Source: JBOHHR01 sp050740975
GTDB lineage: Bacteria > Pseudomonadota > Gammaproteobacteria > JBOHHR01
NCBI GenBank assembly: GCA_050740975.1
Contig: JBOIEE010000171.1
Span: 1-22,212, forward strand
Direction of reading: 5' to 3'
DNA: 22,212 bases
Below the pieces are notes generated by a model. The model was not told the DNA's origin and did no database searches. It worked only from the letters and a program-made list of their open reading frames with translations. Position numbers and translations under genes: made by a program. Positions within the stretch are counted from its first letter, which is position 1. Every line of letters begins with the position of its first letter. Below, one piece after another: positions 1 through 8,177 of this stretch.

Positions 1-2
1 TC

Positions 3-305
3 TTAAGGCATATACTCCCCAACGTGATGCACATCGTTCTGATCGCGCTGGTACTCGACTTCAGCGGCTTAGTTCTGGCCGAGGCGGTGCTTACCTATAT
101 CAACATCGGGGTCGACCCCAGCATGAATAGTTGGGGCAATATGATCAACAGCGCGCGCCTGGAGATGGCCCGTGAGCCCATCGTGTGGTGGTCGCTGGCG
201 GCGGCGCTTCTGTTCATGTTTACCTTGGTACTGTCGGCCAATATATTCTCCGATGCGGTACGCGACGCCTTTGATCCGCGATTGCGCGAGCTGCAGCGCG
301 AATGA
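3..305 (+). CDS. Peptide/oligopeptide ABC transporter permease, OppC/DppC type (3' end only)
   Basis: This is the last 100 codons of an inner-membrane permease subunit of a peptide or nickel ABC importer. The frame is open from the left edge, so the true start lies outside the window; the GTG and ATG near position 24 are internal. The segment reads ILPNVMHIVLI, then a conserved block around TYINIGVDPSMNSWG and a last hydrophobic helix followed by ANIFSDAVRDAFDPRLRE. The final DALRDxLDPR-like signature is typical of OppC/DppC C-termini. A TGA ends it 15 bp before the convergent phoR stop. The substrate cannot be told from this part. The family call is firm; the subfamily (OppC, DppC or a similar permease) is inferred. 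Confidence 0.85.
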   Translation, partial: LRHILPNVMHIVLIALVLDFSGLVLAEAVLTYINIGVDPSMNSWGNMINSARLEMAREPIVWWSLAAALLFMFTLVLSANIFSDAVRDAFDPRLRELQRE

Positions 306-320
306 GGGAGTCGTTGGCTG

Positions 321-1643
321 TTATTGGACAAGCTGCGCGGGCCGGGTCGTCTCTGCCGGGGTTTCGAGCACGATTCCTTGCTTGGAAAAGGTGCAGCGAA
401 ACGTACTTCCTTCACCGACTTTGCTTTCGATATGCAACACCGCGTGATGCCGATTAAGCACGTGTTTTACGATGGCAAGCCCCAGACCCGTGCCCCCCCT
501 TTCACGCGATCGGCTCTTGTCCACGCGAAAGAAGCGCTCGGTGATACGGGGAATATAGTGCGCCGGGATCCCGATTCCCGTATCGGACACTTCCATATGG
601 GCACCGTCTTGGTCTTGATACCAGCGGATTTTGATCACGCCACCGGCCGCGGTGTAGCGAACGGCGTTAAAAACGACATTGGAAAAGGCGCTGTATAGCT
701 CTTGCGGACTACCCCAAATGCACAAGTCGGGATCAGCCGCAAACTCGAAGGAATGGTGCTTATCCCCACTGAGCGCCTGAGCTTCCTTCTGGATCTTGGC
801 CAGCAACTCAGCGATCGCTACCTCGGTTTTCGCCGTCTTTTCGTCTTCCTCCAGACGCGAAAGCAACAATAGATCGTCGATGATCTCCTGCATCCGGCGC
901 GTTTGCGCATCGAGCTGCTGCATGCACATGCGCCAGGCGTCAGGCCGTAGGTCTAGATCGTCATTCAGGGTCTCCACATAGCCGCGAACAACGGTCAAAG
1001 GTGTGCGCAGCTCGTGGGACACATTGGCTACGAAGTCACGGCGTACTTCGTTGAGGCGGTGTAACCGGGTTACGTCTCGGGCGACGAACAGGCGCCGATC
1101 ATCGCCAAAAGGGACGACCCGGACATGTAGATGCAGTTCAGGGTTTACGGGTGAGACGAACTCCATCGCGTCGGATGTGGATTTTTCTTTATGCAAAAAT
1201 TCTCCGAGCGCGGGATCGCGTATCAAATGGGTGATCCGCTGCTTGTGGTCTTCCGGCCATCTTATGCACAGCATCTGCGCCGCGGAAGCATTAGCCCAGC
1301 TGATCTCGTTATCGCAGCCGAGTACCACTACGGCATCGGGCAAAGCGGCGGTCGCCTGCTGGAACTGTCTTAGGTATCGAGACAGTTTCCTCTTTCGCCT
1401 CTTGAAACGATCCCGCAAGCGATAGATCTCGCTGTAGATTTCTTGGTAGATGCCTGTAACATCGGGGAAGGAATGCGTTTTCGGATACCGGATCCAAAGC
1501 AGCAAGCGTCGCAGCTGGAGCAAATGCCAGATGGCATAGCCGCTTGCAGCAAGCAACAGACTTAAGCTTAAGGATCCGACACCCCAGCCGACGAGAGACG
1601 CCACCACAGCCAGCAAAGCTATGTGCCACAATTCAGTGCGCAT
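321..1643 (-). CDS. phoR: Phosphate regulon sensor histidine kinase PhoR
   Basis: This membrane-bound sensor kinase phosphorylates PhoB when phosphate is scarce, under control of the Pst transporter and PhoU. The 440-residue protein has two N-terminal hydrophobic stretches (about 6-20 and 23-40), a basic linker, a PAS-like domain (about 95-195), a HisKA domain with phospho-acceptor His210 in VSHELRTPLTVV, and a HATPase_c domain with the N-box near Asn326, G1 motif DTGIGIP (354-360) and G2 motif GGTGLGL (383-389). Length and order match gammaproteobacterial PhoR. An AGAGG sequence lies upstream of the ATG. It follows phoB in the same direction but 264 bp away, a wider gap than usual, so it may be read through from the phoB Pho promoter or have its own promoter. 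Confidence 0.93.
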   Translation of the reverse strand: MRTELWHIALLAVVASLVGWGVGSLSLSLLLAASGYAIWHLLQLRRLLLWIRYPKTHSFPDVTGIYQEIYSEIYRLRDRFKRRKRKLSRYLRQFQQATAALPDAVVVLGCDNEISWANASAAQMLCIRWPEDHKQRITHLIRDPALGEFLHKEKSTSDAMEFVSPVNPELHLHVRVVPFGDDRRLFVARDVTRLHRLNEVRRDFVANVSHELRTPLTVVRGYVETLNDDLDLRPDAWRMCMQQLDAQTRRMQEIIDDLLLLSRLEEDEKTAKTEVAIAELLAKIQKEAQALSGDKHHSFEFAADPDLCIWGSPQELYSAFSNVVFNAVRYTAAGGVIKIRWYQDQDGAHMEVSDTGIGIPAHYIPRITERFFRVDKSRSRERGGTGLGLAIVKHVLNRHHAVLHIESKVGEGSTFRCTFSKQGIVLETPAETTRPAQLVQ

Positions 1644-1907
1644 AGGATTAAGGAACCTCTACAAAAGTTACTGCGCGGCCCACCTGCTTTGTCGCGTGCT
1701 CGCTCGTCGCTCGCCTATCTCGATGATATGTCTCGCGACTCGCTCCGCGGCTTCGCGCATCTGGGCCTGCTCCTGACACTTTTGCAGAGATTCCTTAGAA
1801 TGTTTGTAACGTTGAGGCTCACGAGGTAATAATAGCAAGAGTAGCCCGCCAGTTTTCGACACAAATGCGGCAGGGCGTGTTTCCCAACTCGCAGGGACAG
1901 ACTGCTG

Positions 1908-2603
1908 CTATTGCGTTGAGAAGCGATACCCCATGCTGCGCACCGTTTGGATTAGCCTATCATAACCGTGCGTCGCTAGAATCTTGCGCAAGCGGCGGAT
2001 GTGCACATCCACGGTGCGTTCCTCGATATACACATTATCGCCCCAAACCCGGTCCAGCAGTTGCGGGCGCGTATACACGCGCTCGGGGTGGGTGACAAAG
2101 AAATGCAACAGCCGGAATTCGGTCGGGCTAAGATCCAGTGGACTACCGGTGGCCGTTACGCGGTGGGTTTCGGTGTCGACCCTCAAACCTTCAACTTCCA
2201 CGGCACCCTCAACGTGGCGCGGGGTGGCGCGGCGCAGAACGGCTCTAATGCGGGCGATTAGCTCCTTGGTGGAAAAAGGTTTGGTTACGTAGTCGTCGGC
2301 GCCAACCTCCAAGCCCTTTATCTTATCGGCTTCCTCGCCCTTGGCCGTGAGCATGATGATAGGAACTTCGCGCGTGTTGGGGTTGCGTTTCAAGCGACGC
2401 GCGAAGTCGACACCGCTGATCCCGGGCAGCATCCAATCCAGCAATATCAGCTCGGGCAACTGTTGCGTCAGGATCGCCTGCGCCTCATCGGTGTTACCGG
2501 CCTCCTGGCATTTGTAGCCCTCATTGGTTAGGGCAAACCCGAGCATCTGGCGGATCGCCGGTTCATCGTCAACCACGAGAATAGTTTCTAGCATTCCAAG
2601 CAT
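1908..2603 (-). CDS. phoB: Phosphate regulon response regulator PhoB
   Basis: This DNA-binding activator of phosphate-starvation genes has 231 residues, the usual length. The receiver domain has acidic residues in VVDDE, phospho-acceptor Asp56 in LILLDWMLPG, Thr86 in MLTAKGEE and Lys108 in VTKPFS. The C-terminal winged-helix domain (about 130-231) carries PTEFRLLHFF, RVWGDNVYIEERTVDVHIRR and a TVRSMGYRFST end, very close to E. coli PhoB. ATG at 2603 is used; a second ATG three codons in is also possible, and neither has a strong ribosome-binding site. Upstream on the same strand are a Pho box and a -10, which indicates autoregulation. The divergent porin across the intergenic region has its own Pho boxes. 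Confidence 0.95.
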   Translation of the reverse strand: MLGMLETILVVDDEPAIRQMLGFALTNEGYKCQEAGNTDEAQAILTQQLPELILLDWMLPGISGVDFARRLKRNPNTREVPIIMLTAKGEEADKIKGLEVGADDYVTKPFSTKELIARIRAVLRRATPRHVEGAVEVEGLRVDTETHRVTATGSPLDLSPTEFRLLHFFVTHPERVYTRPQLLDRVWGDNVYIEERTVDVHIRRLRKILATHGYDRLIQTVRSMGYRFSTQ

Positions 2604-2620
2604 GAATTTTCCGAGCGCGG

Positions 2621-2638
2621 TTAAGGGAATTCCCTTAA
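2621..2638. repeat. 18-bp perfect palindrome in the phoB leader
   Basis: TTAAGGGAATTCCCTTAA reads identically on both strands. It lies between the predicted phoB -10 element and the phoB start codon, so it would be in the 5' untranslated leader or at the transcription start. It could be an operator for another regulator or chance. No function can be assigned from sequence alone. Confidence 0.6.
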
Positions 2639-2671
2639 GTAAACCGCACTTGTGTTACAGGACGATGACGG
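2638..2671 (-). promoter_or_regulatory. Pho box and -10 element for phoB
   Basis: Read on the minus strand, two heptamers CCGTCAT (2671-2665) and CTGTAAC (2660-2654) are separated by four bases, giving the 11-bp period of a PhoB site (E. coli consensus: CTGTCAT repeats). Exactly ten bases later is TTTACT (2643-2638), a 4/6 match to the -10 consensus. This is the layout of a PhoB-activated promoter in which the Pho box replaces the -35. It supports autoregulation of phoB. Confidence 0.75.
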
Positions 2672-2711
2672 TTGCAAACGGAAGCGCCCCTTTAGCGCCC
2701 TCACGCTGGCA

Positions 2712-2767
2712 TTGTAACGAGTTTGTAATTATTCCGTAACTAAATCGTAACGGCTGCCTTGTACTCT
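2712..2767 (+). promoter_or_regulatory. Double Pho box and -10 element for the porin gene
   Basis: Four heptamers lie in exact 11-bp register: TTGTAAC (2712-2718), TTGTAAT (2723-2729), CCGTAAC (2734-2740) and TCGTAAC (2745-2751). All share a GTAA core, as expected for two tandem PhoB dimer sites. Ten bases after the last repeat is TACTCT (2762-2767), a plausible -10. The start codon follows at 2824, giving a leader of about 50 bases. This predicts induction of the porin by phosphate starvation. Confidence 0.85.
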
Positions 2768-2823
2768 TGCGGCTGGGACCGTAAGGCGGGTTCCCAACAT
2801 TAATTTTTTTTGGGGAGAAAACC

Positions 2824-4236
2824 GTGAATAAAAGCACGAAATTTCGTTTCTTTAGCGCGGTGCTCGCGGGGTGCGCTGTGGCCCAGGCCGCTCCCGGATC
2901 TGCTGGGGGTGGCGGCACCATGCAGGAGCTTCTCAAAGTGCTCAAGGAGCAGGGCACCATCTCAGAAGAGGCTGAAGAGGCTTACGATAAGTTATCGGAC
3001 GCAGCTAAGGAGGAAGGCGAAAAAGCTCAGGACAAGGTATCGAAGGTAGCTAAAGAGGAAGCCGAGAAAACCCTGAAAAGCCAATTTCCGAAATTCAATA
3101 AAGAAGGCAAGTTCGGCATCGTCAGCCCGGATGAAAAGTTCTCGTTCGAGGTATTCGGCCGGTTGCAGACGGACGCGGCATGGTACTGGGATGATAACAC
3201 CGACCTCGACAGTTCCACGGAATTCCGCCGCGCCCGCCTCGGGGTCGGCGGCACGCTGTGGGACTATTGGGACTGGAAGTTTGAGACCGACTTCGCCGAA
3301 AACGAAGTCGACATCAAGGATGCCTATATCCGAAACACCTATTTAAACCCCTTCGCCATCCAGGTCGGTAACTTCAAAGAGCCCTTCAGCCTGGAGCAGC
3401 TCACGAGTTCTCGCTTCATCACCTTCATGGAGCGCTCGCTCTTCGATGACATGGTGCCGGAGCGCAATCTGGGGGCGATGGTGCAGTACATAGGCCCTTT
3501 TTGGACCGCCTCGAGCGGGGTATTCGGTGAGGGCATCGACGATGACGATGAAGAAACCCGCACCTCAAACGGTGGCGAGGGGGTAGGCGTCACCGGGCGC
3601 ATCACGGCGGCGCCGATCTTGGCCGAAGACCGACTGTTGCACCTCGGCGGTGCCATCTCCTGGCGCAAACCCGATGAGCCCGATGATCGACTTCGCATAC
3701 GCACCCGCCCCGAATCCCATATCGCCGATCAGCGCTTGGTCGACACCGGTACCATCGATGATGTAGACGATTTCCTGCGCTATGGAGCAGAGGCCGCGTT
3801 TGCCAGGGGCCCGTGGTCGCTGCAAGGCGAGTACATGTATTACGACTTAAGCCGGGAGACCGGAGGAGACGCCAGCTTCGACGGTTGGTATTTCTACGGT
3901 AGCTGGTTTTTGACCGGCGAATCCCGCGCCGCCGCCTACAAGGTCGACAAAGGAGGGGTGTTCGATCGGGTCAAACCACTGCGTCCCTGGCACGCGCCGG
4001 ATTTAGGAGGCCGTTGGGGCGCTTTTGAGCTTGCGGCACGATACAGCACCATCGACCTATCCGACGACGACATAGACGGGGGCGAGCAGGACAACTTCAC
4101 CGCCGCTCTGAACTGGTATCCCAACGCCAACCTGCGCTTGATGCTCAACTACGTTAAGGTCTTAGACATTGAGGGCGGCGCTTTCGATGGCGCCGAACCG
4201 GACCTGGTTCAGATCCGCGCCCAAGTTGACTGGTAG
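2824..4236 (+). CDS. Phosphate-selective-type outer membrane porin (OprP/OprO family)
   Basis: This is an outer membrane beta-barrel porin of the Porin_O_P family, probably for phosphate or polyphosphate uptake. The GTG start at 2824 is preceded by GGGGAG six bases upstream. The 470-residue protein has a signal peptide (about 1-22, AQA cleavage region), then a charged helical, probably coiled-coil segment (about 32-90, rich in Glu, Lys and Ala), then a barrel beginning with FEVFGRLQTDAAWYWDD. The typical features DAYIRNTYLNPFAIQVGNFKEPFSLEQLTSS and a terminal aromatic residue (QVDW end) match this family. The double Pho box upstream supports a phosphate role. Ion selectivity itself is inferred. 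Transcription probably ends at the hairpins directly behind it, making this a single-gene unit. Confidence 0.9.
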   Translation: MNKSTKFRFFSAVLAGCAVAQAAPGSAGGGGTMQELLKVLKEQGTISEEAEEAYDKLSDAAKEEGEKAQDKVSKVAKEEAEKTLKSQFPKFNKEGKFGIVSPDEKFSFEVFGRLQTDAAWYWDDNTDLDSSTEFRRARLGVGGTLWDYWDWKFETDFAENEVDIKDAYIRNTYLNPFAIQVGNFKEPFSLEQLTSSRFITFMERSLFDDMVPERNLGAMVQYIGPFWTASSGVFGEGIDDDDEETRTSNGGEGVGVTGRITAAPILAEDRLLHLGGAISWRKPDEPDDRLRIRTRPESHIADQRLVDTGTIDDVDDFLRYGAEAAFARGPWSLQGEYMYYDLSRETGGDASFDGWYFYGSWFLTGESRAAAYKVDKGGVFDRVKPLRPWHAPDLGGRWGAFELAARYSTIDLSDDDIDGGEQDNFTAALNWYPNANLRLMLNYVKVLDIEGGAFDGAEPDLVQIRAQVDW

Positions 4237-4250
4237 GGAACCCTGGTCAA

Positions 4251-4269
4251 CGCGGTCCCTTGGACCGCG
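4251..4269. repeat. Small hairpin between porin stop and terminator
   Basis: CGCGGTCC and GGACCGCG form a perfect 8-bp stem with a 3-base loop (4259-4261), 15 bases after the porin stop codon. It has no T-run of its own. It may stabilise the 3' end of the porin mRNA ahead of the true terminator. Confidence 0.6.
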
Positions 4270-4283
4270 GCTATGGAGAGCAG

Positions 4284-4310
4284 CCCCGCCGCAAGGCGGG
4301 GTTTTTTTTT
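4284..4310 (+). terminator. Rho-independent terminator of the porin gene
   Basis: The 7-bp GC stem CCCCGCC/GGCGGGG with GCAA loop is followed by nine T residues (4302-4310). This is a textbook intrinsic terminator on the plus strand. It separates the phosphate porin from the downstream tldD-type gene, which starts about 260 bp later; that spacer shows no gene I can support. Confidence 0.95.
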
Positions 4311-4571
4311 GCCCGTCGGCAGTACTGACCTAATCCTCCTCGCGCCGCTCCTCACGACCGCCGCCGGTCCTCGTCAATCTCTTCCACTGCTTGTTGAACT
4401 TGCCTTTCCTGATGCGGCTTCGGACAATGGCGCGCGAGATCCCCAACAAGCCGAAAGCAAAGCCACGATGGAGGGTCCATAGCTGCAAAAACGATGCGCA
4501 AAAGGACGAAGCGGTGTACCTTCTCTGAAGCGAAAGAGACGTAACAGTGTAATAGCCGGAGTAAAGCTACC

Positions 4572-5999
4572 GTGGAAACGGTTGTGCAACGATTTAAGCG
4601 CGTCGTGGGCGGCGTGGATCACTGGTGCTTGCGCCTGATAGAGGAACGCGCCCAGCGCCTTGCCGTGCGCCAGGACACCGTGGAGCCGATAGAGAATCAG
4701 CGCAGCACCGGCGCGCATATCACCGTGGTGAAAGGGAAAGGAGTAGGTTATGCGGCCACCAGCGATCTGAGCCGGCCTGGCCTGGTGGAAGCCTTGAGGC
4801 GTGCGGTGGACTGGGCGGAGGCTACTGGGTGCCTTAGCCTGCTGTCGCCGGATAATCTAGCGCGGCCACAGCACTCGGGAAGCTACCGTTCGCCGGTGGG
4901 GCGCACTTGGGGGAGCCTGCCTTTGACGGCAAAGCTCGGCTTGCTGCGTGAGGCGGCCACCCGCCTTAAACGTAATGAGACCATCGTCGATTGGCGAGCC
5001 TCGCTCTACTTCCGGGCCACACAAGCCGTCTTGGTCACGCCCGAGTGCGAAATCGAGCAACAATTTGAATTTCTGATCCCAGGCCTTGAGGCAATCGCCA
5101 ACCGCGCGGTGGAGACTCAGCGGCGCAGCTTCGGATACGACAACGGAGTGCAAGCGGGTTTGGAATACCTGGATGAGATCGCGTTTTGTGAACAGGCCGA
5201 GCGCGTAGGCCAAGAAGCCCTGGAGCTGCTGCATGCGCCGAACTGTCCTTCGGGGAGCATGGACCTGCTGCTGCTGCCGGAGCAGATGATGCTGCAGATC
5301 CACGAGAGCATCGGGCATCCTCTGGAGCTTGACCGCATCCTCGGAGATGAGCGCAATTACGCCGGAACCAGCTTCGTCACCCTGGATATGTTTGGCCATT
5401 ATCGCTACGGCTCCGAGCTGCTGAATGTGCGCTTCGATCCGAGCAACCGGCATCAGCTTGCAAGCTATGGCTTTGACGATGAAGGCACCCCGGCAGAGCG
5501 CGAGCTTGTGATCAAGCAAGGGATCTTGTTGCGGCCTTTAGGGGGCGCCACCTCGCAGAGACGCGCGGGGATGGCCGGTGTAGCCAACACCCGCGCTTGC
5601 CAATGGAATCGGCCCGCGATCGACCGCATGGCCAATCTCAATCTCGAGCCAGGGCAAAGCTCCATGGCCAAGCTGATCCAGGGAATCGAGCGTGGGGTGC
5701 TCATGGATACCAACCGCTCCTGGTCCATAGACGACAGCCGCAACAAATTCCAATTCGGCTGCGAATACGCCCGCCTAATCGAACACGGCGAGCTCAGGAG
5801 CGTAGTGCGAAACCCCAATTACCGTGGGATATCTGCAAATTTCTGGCGCAGCTTAAGCGCGGTGGGAGATGCAAGCACGGTGAAATGCATGGGCACACCC
5901 ACTTGCGGCAAGGGCGAGCCGAATCAGGCCATCCACGTCGGCCATGCCTCGCCCGCCTGCGTGTTTGCGAATGTGGATGTGTTTGGGAGCGCCGGATGA
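4572..5999 (+). CDS. TldD-family zinc metallopeptidase subunit
   Basis: This is the catalytic half of a TldD/TldE (PmbA) heterodimeric peptidase, which degrades unfolded or modified peptides; in E. coli it processes microcin B17 and the antitoxin CcdA. The 475-residue protein has the expected HExxxH zinc motif, HESIGH (His244, Glu245, His249), followed by LELDRILGDE, in the middle of the family-typical C-terminal half. The GTG at 4572 is chosen because upstream sequence is not TldD-like; a GGAG lies 11 bases before it. The stop overlaps the start of the next gene in ATGA, so the two are translationally coupled and probably form an operon behind the porin terminator. Whether this is the only TldD pair of the genome cannot be told, and the substrate is unknown. 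Confidence 0.9.
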   Translation: METVVQRFKRVVGGVDHWCLRLIEERAQRLAVRQDTVEPIENQRSTGAHITVVKGKGVGYAATSDLSRPGLVEALRRAVDWAEATGCLSLLSPDNLARPQHSGSYRSPVGRTWGSLPLTAKLGLLREAATRLKRNETIVDWRASLYFRATQAVLVTPECEIEQQFEFLIPGLEAIANRAVETQRRSFGYDNGVQAGLEYLDEIAFCEQAERVGQEALELLHAPNCPSGSMDLLLLPEQMMLQIHESIGHPLELDRILGDERNYAGTSFVTLDMFGHYRYGSELLNVRFDPSNRHQLASYGFDDEGTPAERELVIKQGILLRPLGGATSQRRAGMAGVANTRACQWNRPAIDRMANLNLEPGQSSMAKLIQGIERGVLMDTNRSWSIDDSRNKFQFGCEYARLIEHGELRSVVRNPNYRGISANFWRSLSAVGDASTVKCMGTPTCGKGEPNQAIHVGHASPACVFANVDVFGSAG

Positions 6000-7318
6000 A
6001 TTTGCGCGAGCGTTTCTACAGCTTAGCGGAAGAGGTAACAGCGCGCGCTCTACCGAGCGAGGTGATCGTGTGCGGCTTGCGCGGCGAGGACTCGAACTAC
6101 GTGCGCCTCAACCAAAACTGTGTGCGCCAAGCGGGTCATGTGCGCCAGATCGAGTTTTCCTTGCAAACCATCATGGCTCGGCGGCATGCCAGCGCTCAGT
6201 GTATGCTTTGCGGAGAGCTTAATGGCGATCGCGAGCGCCTTCTGGAACTGCTCAGCGAATTGCGCGCGCAACGCGATATCTTGGAAGATGACCCATATCT
6301 CCTTTATGCCACTGAGGTCAGCAGCAGCGAGAAGATCACCTCCGAAGCGCCGCTGCACGCTGCGCGGGCGGTAATCGCGATTATTGAGGCGGCAGAGGGT
6401 TTGGATCTGGTTGGGTTTTTCGCGAGCAGTAGGATCTACCGTGGCTTTGCCAACTCGCTCGGCCAGCGCAACTGGTTTGAGCGCCCGAGCTTCGTGTTCG
6501 ACTGGAGCTGCTACGCCCACGGCGACAAGGCGGTGAAATCCCGCTACGCGGGGATTGAATGGGACGACGAGGCGATGCAGCGCAGGATGCAGGCAGCGCG
6601 CCGGGATCTGGATCTCTTGCAACGCCCCCCACGCACGATAAAACCCGGCAACTACCGCGCGTACCTCGCACCCACGGCTGTTGCGGAGTTATTGGAGATC
6701 ACGGCTTGGGGTGGGTTCGGCCTCAAGAGCCAGCGCACCCGCCAGTCGCCATTGATCAAACTAACCGATGGCTTGAAGGTGCTAGACCCTAGAGTGCACA
6801 TGGTGGAGAACCATGAGCAAGGCGTGGCGCCTGGGTTTACGTCCGCGGGGTTCATCAAGCCTCCGGCCGTGCCCTTGATCACCGAGGGCCGCGCGAGCGG
6901 GTGCCTGGTTTCCCCCCGCAGCAGCCAGGAATACGGAATCGCGGTGAACACCGAGCACGAGTCTCCGGAGTCCTTGGATCTTGCGCCGGGAGATCTCCCA
7001 GGGGAGGAAGTCTTGGCGCGGCTCGATACGGGGCTTTATATCAATAATCTTTGGTACTGCAACTTTTCCGACCGCAACGACTGGCGCATCACCGGCATGA
7101 CTCGCTTCGCCTGTTTTTGGGTGGAACGGGGTGAAATCAAGCAACCGTTGGAGGTGATGCGCTTCGACGACAGCCTGTATGCCTTGCTCGGCGAGCGGCT
7201 GCTTGGATTGACTCAAGAGCGCGATTTCATTCTCGATGCCTCGACCTACCATGAGCGCTCGGCCGCCAGCATGCGCTTGCCGGGGGTGTTGGTAAAGGGC
7301 CTCGCGCTAACGCTGTAG
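5996..7318 (+). CDS. TldE/PmbA-family peptidase partner subunit
   Basis: This is the non-catalytic partner of the preceding TldD protein. It starts with the ATG at 5996, overlapping the tldD stop; a longer open frame upstream runs antiparallel to nothing useful and is simply out of frame inside tldD. The 440-residue protein lacks HExxxH, as expected for TldE. Family landmarks are FASSRIYRGFANSLGQRNW (142-160), the central GGFGLKSQRT region (239-248), and the C-terminal block NNLWYCNFSDRNDWRITGMT (350-369) followed by RFACFWVERGE and MRFDDSLY. Enzymes of this kind cut peptides threaded into a cavity between TldD and TldE. It ends convergently 94 bp from the parA-like relic. Confidence 0.88.
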   Translation: MNLRERFYSLAEEVTARALPSEVIVCGLRGEDSNYVRLNQNCVRQAGHVRQIEFSLQTIMARRHASAQCMLCGELNGDRERLLELLSELRAQRDILEDDPYLLYATEVSSSEKITSEAPLHAARAVIAIIEAAEGLDLVGFFASSRIYRGFANSLGQRNWFERPSFVFDWSCYAHGDKAVKSRYAGIEWDDEAMQRRMQAARRDLDLLQRPPRTIKPGNYRAYLAPTAVAELLEITAWGGFGLKSQRTRQSPLIKLTDGLKVLDPRVHMVENHEQGVAPGFTSAGFIKPPAVPLITEGRASGCLVSPRSSQEYGIAVNTEHESPESLDLAPGDLPGEEVLARLDTGLYINNLWYCNFSDRNDWRITGMTRFACFWVERGEIKQPLEVMRFDDSLYALLGERLLGLTQERDFILDASTYHERSAASMRLPGVLVKGLALTL

Positions 7319-7412
7319 CGCACGGGCAGCCCATGCGCACGTGGTAGGGCCATCGGCGATGTCTTCTTACCTTGTCAGTGGGTAGGGTAGCTCCTGAAAT
7401 TCTTTGCCAGGA

Positions 7413-8177
7413 TTACAACGCAGTCATTCCGCATCGCTTCGCGATCCGCTGTGCCAGCGCTCGGAAATCCTTGTAACAGCTTTGCACGGATGCGACGTGA
7501 GCACCGATTGCACCATCTGCCGGCTTGAGATGGAACATTGGTTTGCGCGCTTCCTGCGCAAGCGGCATCAAACTTCGATAGTGCTTGAGTAGGCCAAAAC
7601 AATAAGGGTCCTGCTCCACCTCAGGCGAGGCGGAAGGGTCATCGCCAAGCACCGATTCCCGGTAGACACCCGGCACTCGCCCCATCCACTTGTCGTAAGC
7701 CTTGACGGGGCGATCCAGTCTTACCGCATGCTGCATGACGACGTAACCTACCGGCTCCATGTACCCCGCCGGGAGGTTCAAATCGGGGGGCCGCTTGGCA
7801 AGCCTCTCATTCCAGCCCTGCCGCCACTCCCGCAACCGTGGACCCAGGTTCTGCAGCCCTTTGATCGAAAACAGATCCGGGGCCAATGGAATAACCACGA
7901 AGTCGGCCGCGATAAGGGCGGCGCGATTGATGGCGCCAAGATTGGGGCCCACGTCAATGAGCACCACCTCTGCTTCTCTTACTGCTACCGCTCGAGAGAC
8001 GACCTCGTGAAACGCTCCGATCACCCGAAAGGCCCTTTCCCCCCCCCAAGGCATCGGGGCCATTGACTGCTGAGCTCGTCTTCGAACGAGGAAAGCCCTA
8101 AGTCCCCGGCAAGCAAGCCGATGTCGCCGATGCCCTCGACATGCGGTTCGCCAATGCCGCAGGGCGATCGATTTCAT
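7413..8177 (-). pseudogene. ParA-like ATPase relic, Walker A region deleted and frameshifted
   Basis: The downstream 190 residues are a good ParA/MinD-superfamily match (ERAFRVIGAFHEVV, VLIDVGPNLGAINRAAL, DFVVIPLAPDLFSIKGLQNLG, MFHLKPADGAIGAH). The start is damaged. It opens with MKSIA, the normal beginning of such proteins, but the next bases jump past the Walker A P-loop. The stretch GIGDIGLLAGDLGLSSFEDEL ahead of ERAFRV is present in a different frame (about 8060-8140). That frame meets the ORF frame at a run of nine C on the plus strand (8039-8047). The gene therefore has an internal loss of roughly 70 codons plus a frame break, and no nucleotide-binding loop. Its ATG overlaps the stop of the AlbA_2 relic. 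It is almost surely non-functional as an ATPase. Confidence 0.8.

Noticed and set aside
1668..1862. Possible 64-residue ORF on the minus strand between phoB and phoR
   Set aside because: It begins with GTG without a ribosome-binding site, is unlike any family I know and has an odd Leu-rich start followed by a basic, Arg/Glu-rich tail. Not strong enough to call.
4316..4500. Minus-strand open frame with a protein-like stretch (GISRAIVRSRIRKGKFNKQW) between the porin terminator and tldD
   Set aside because: No proper start codon with a ribosome-binding site was found and no family was recognised; could be a remnant but evidence is too thin.
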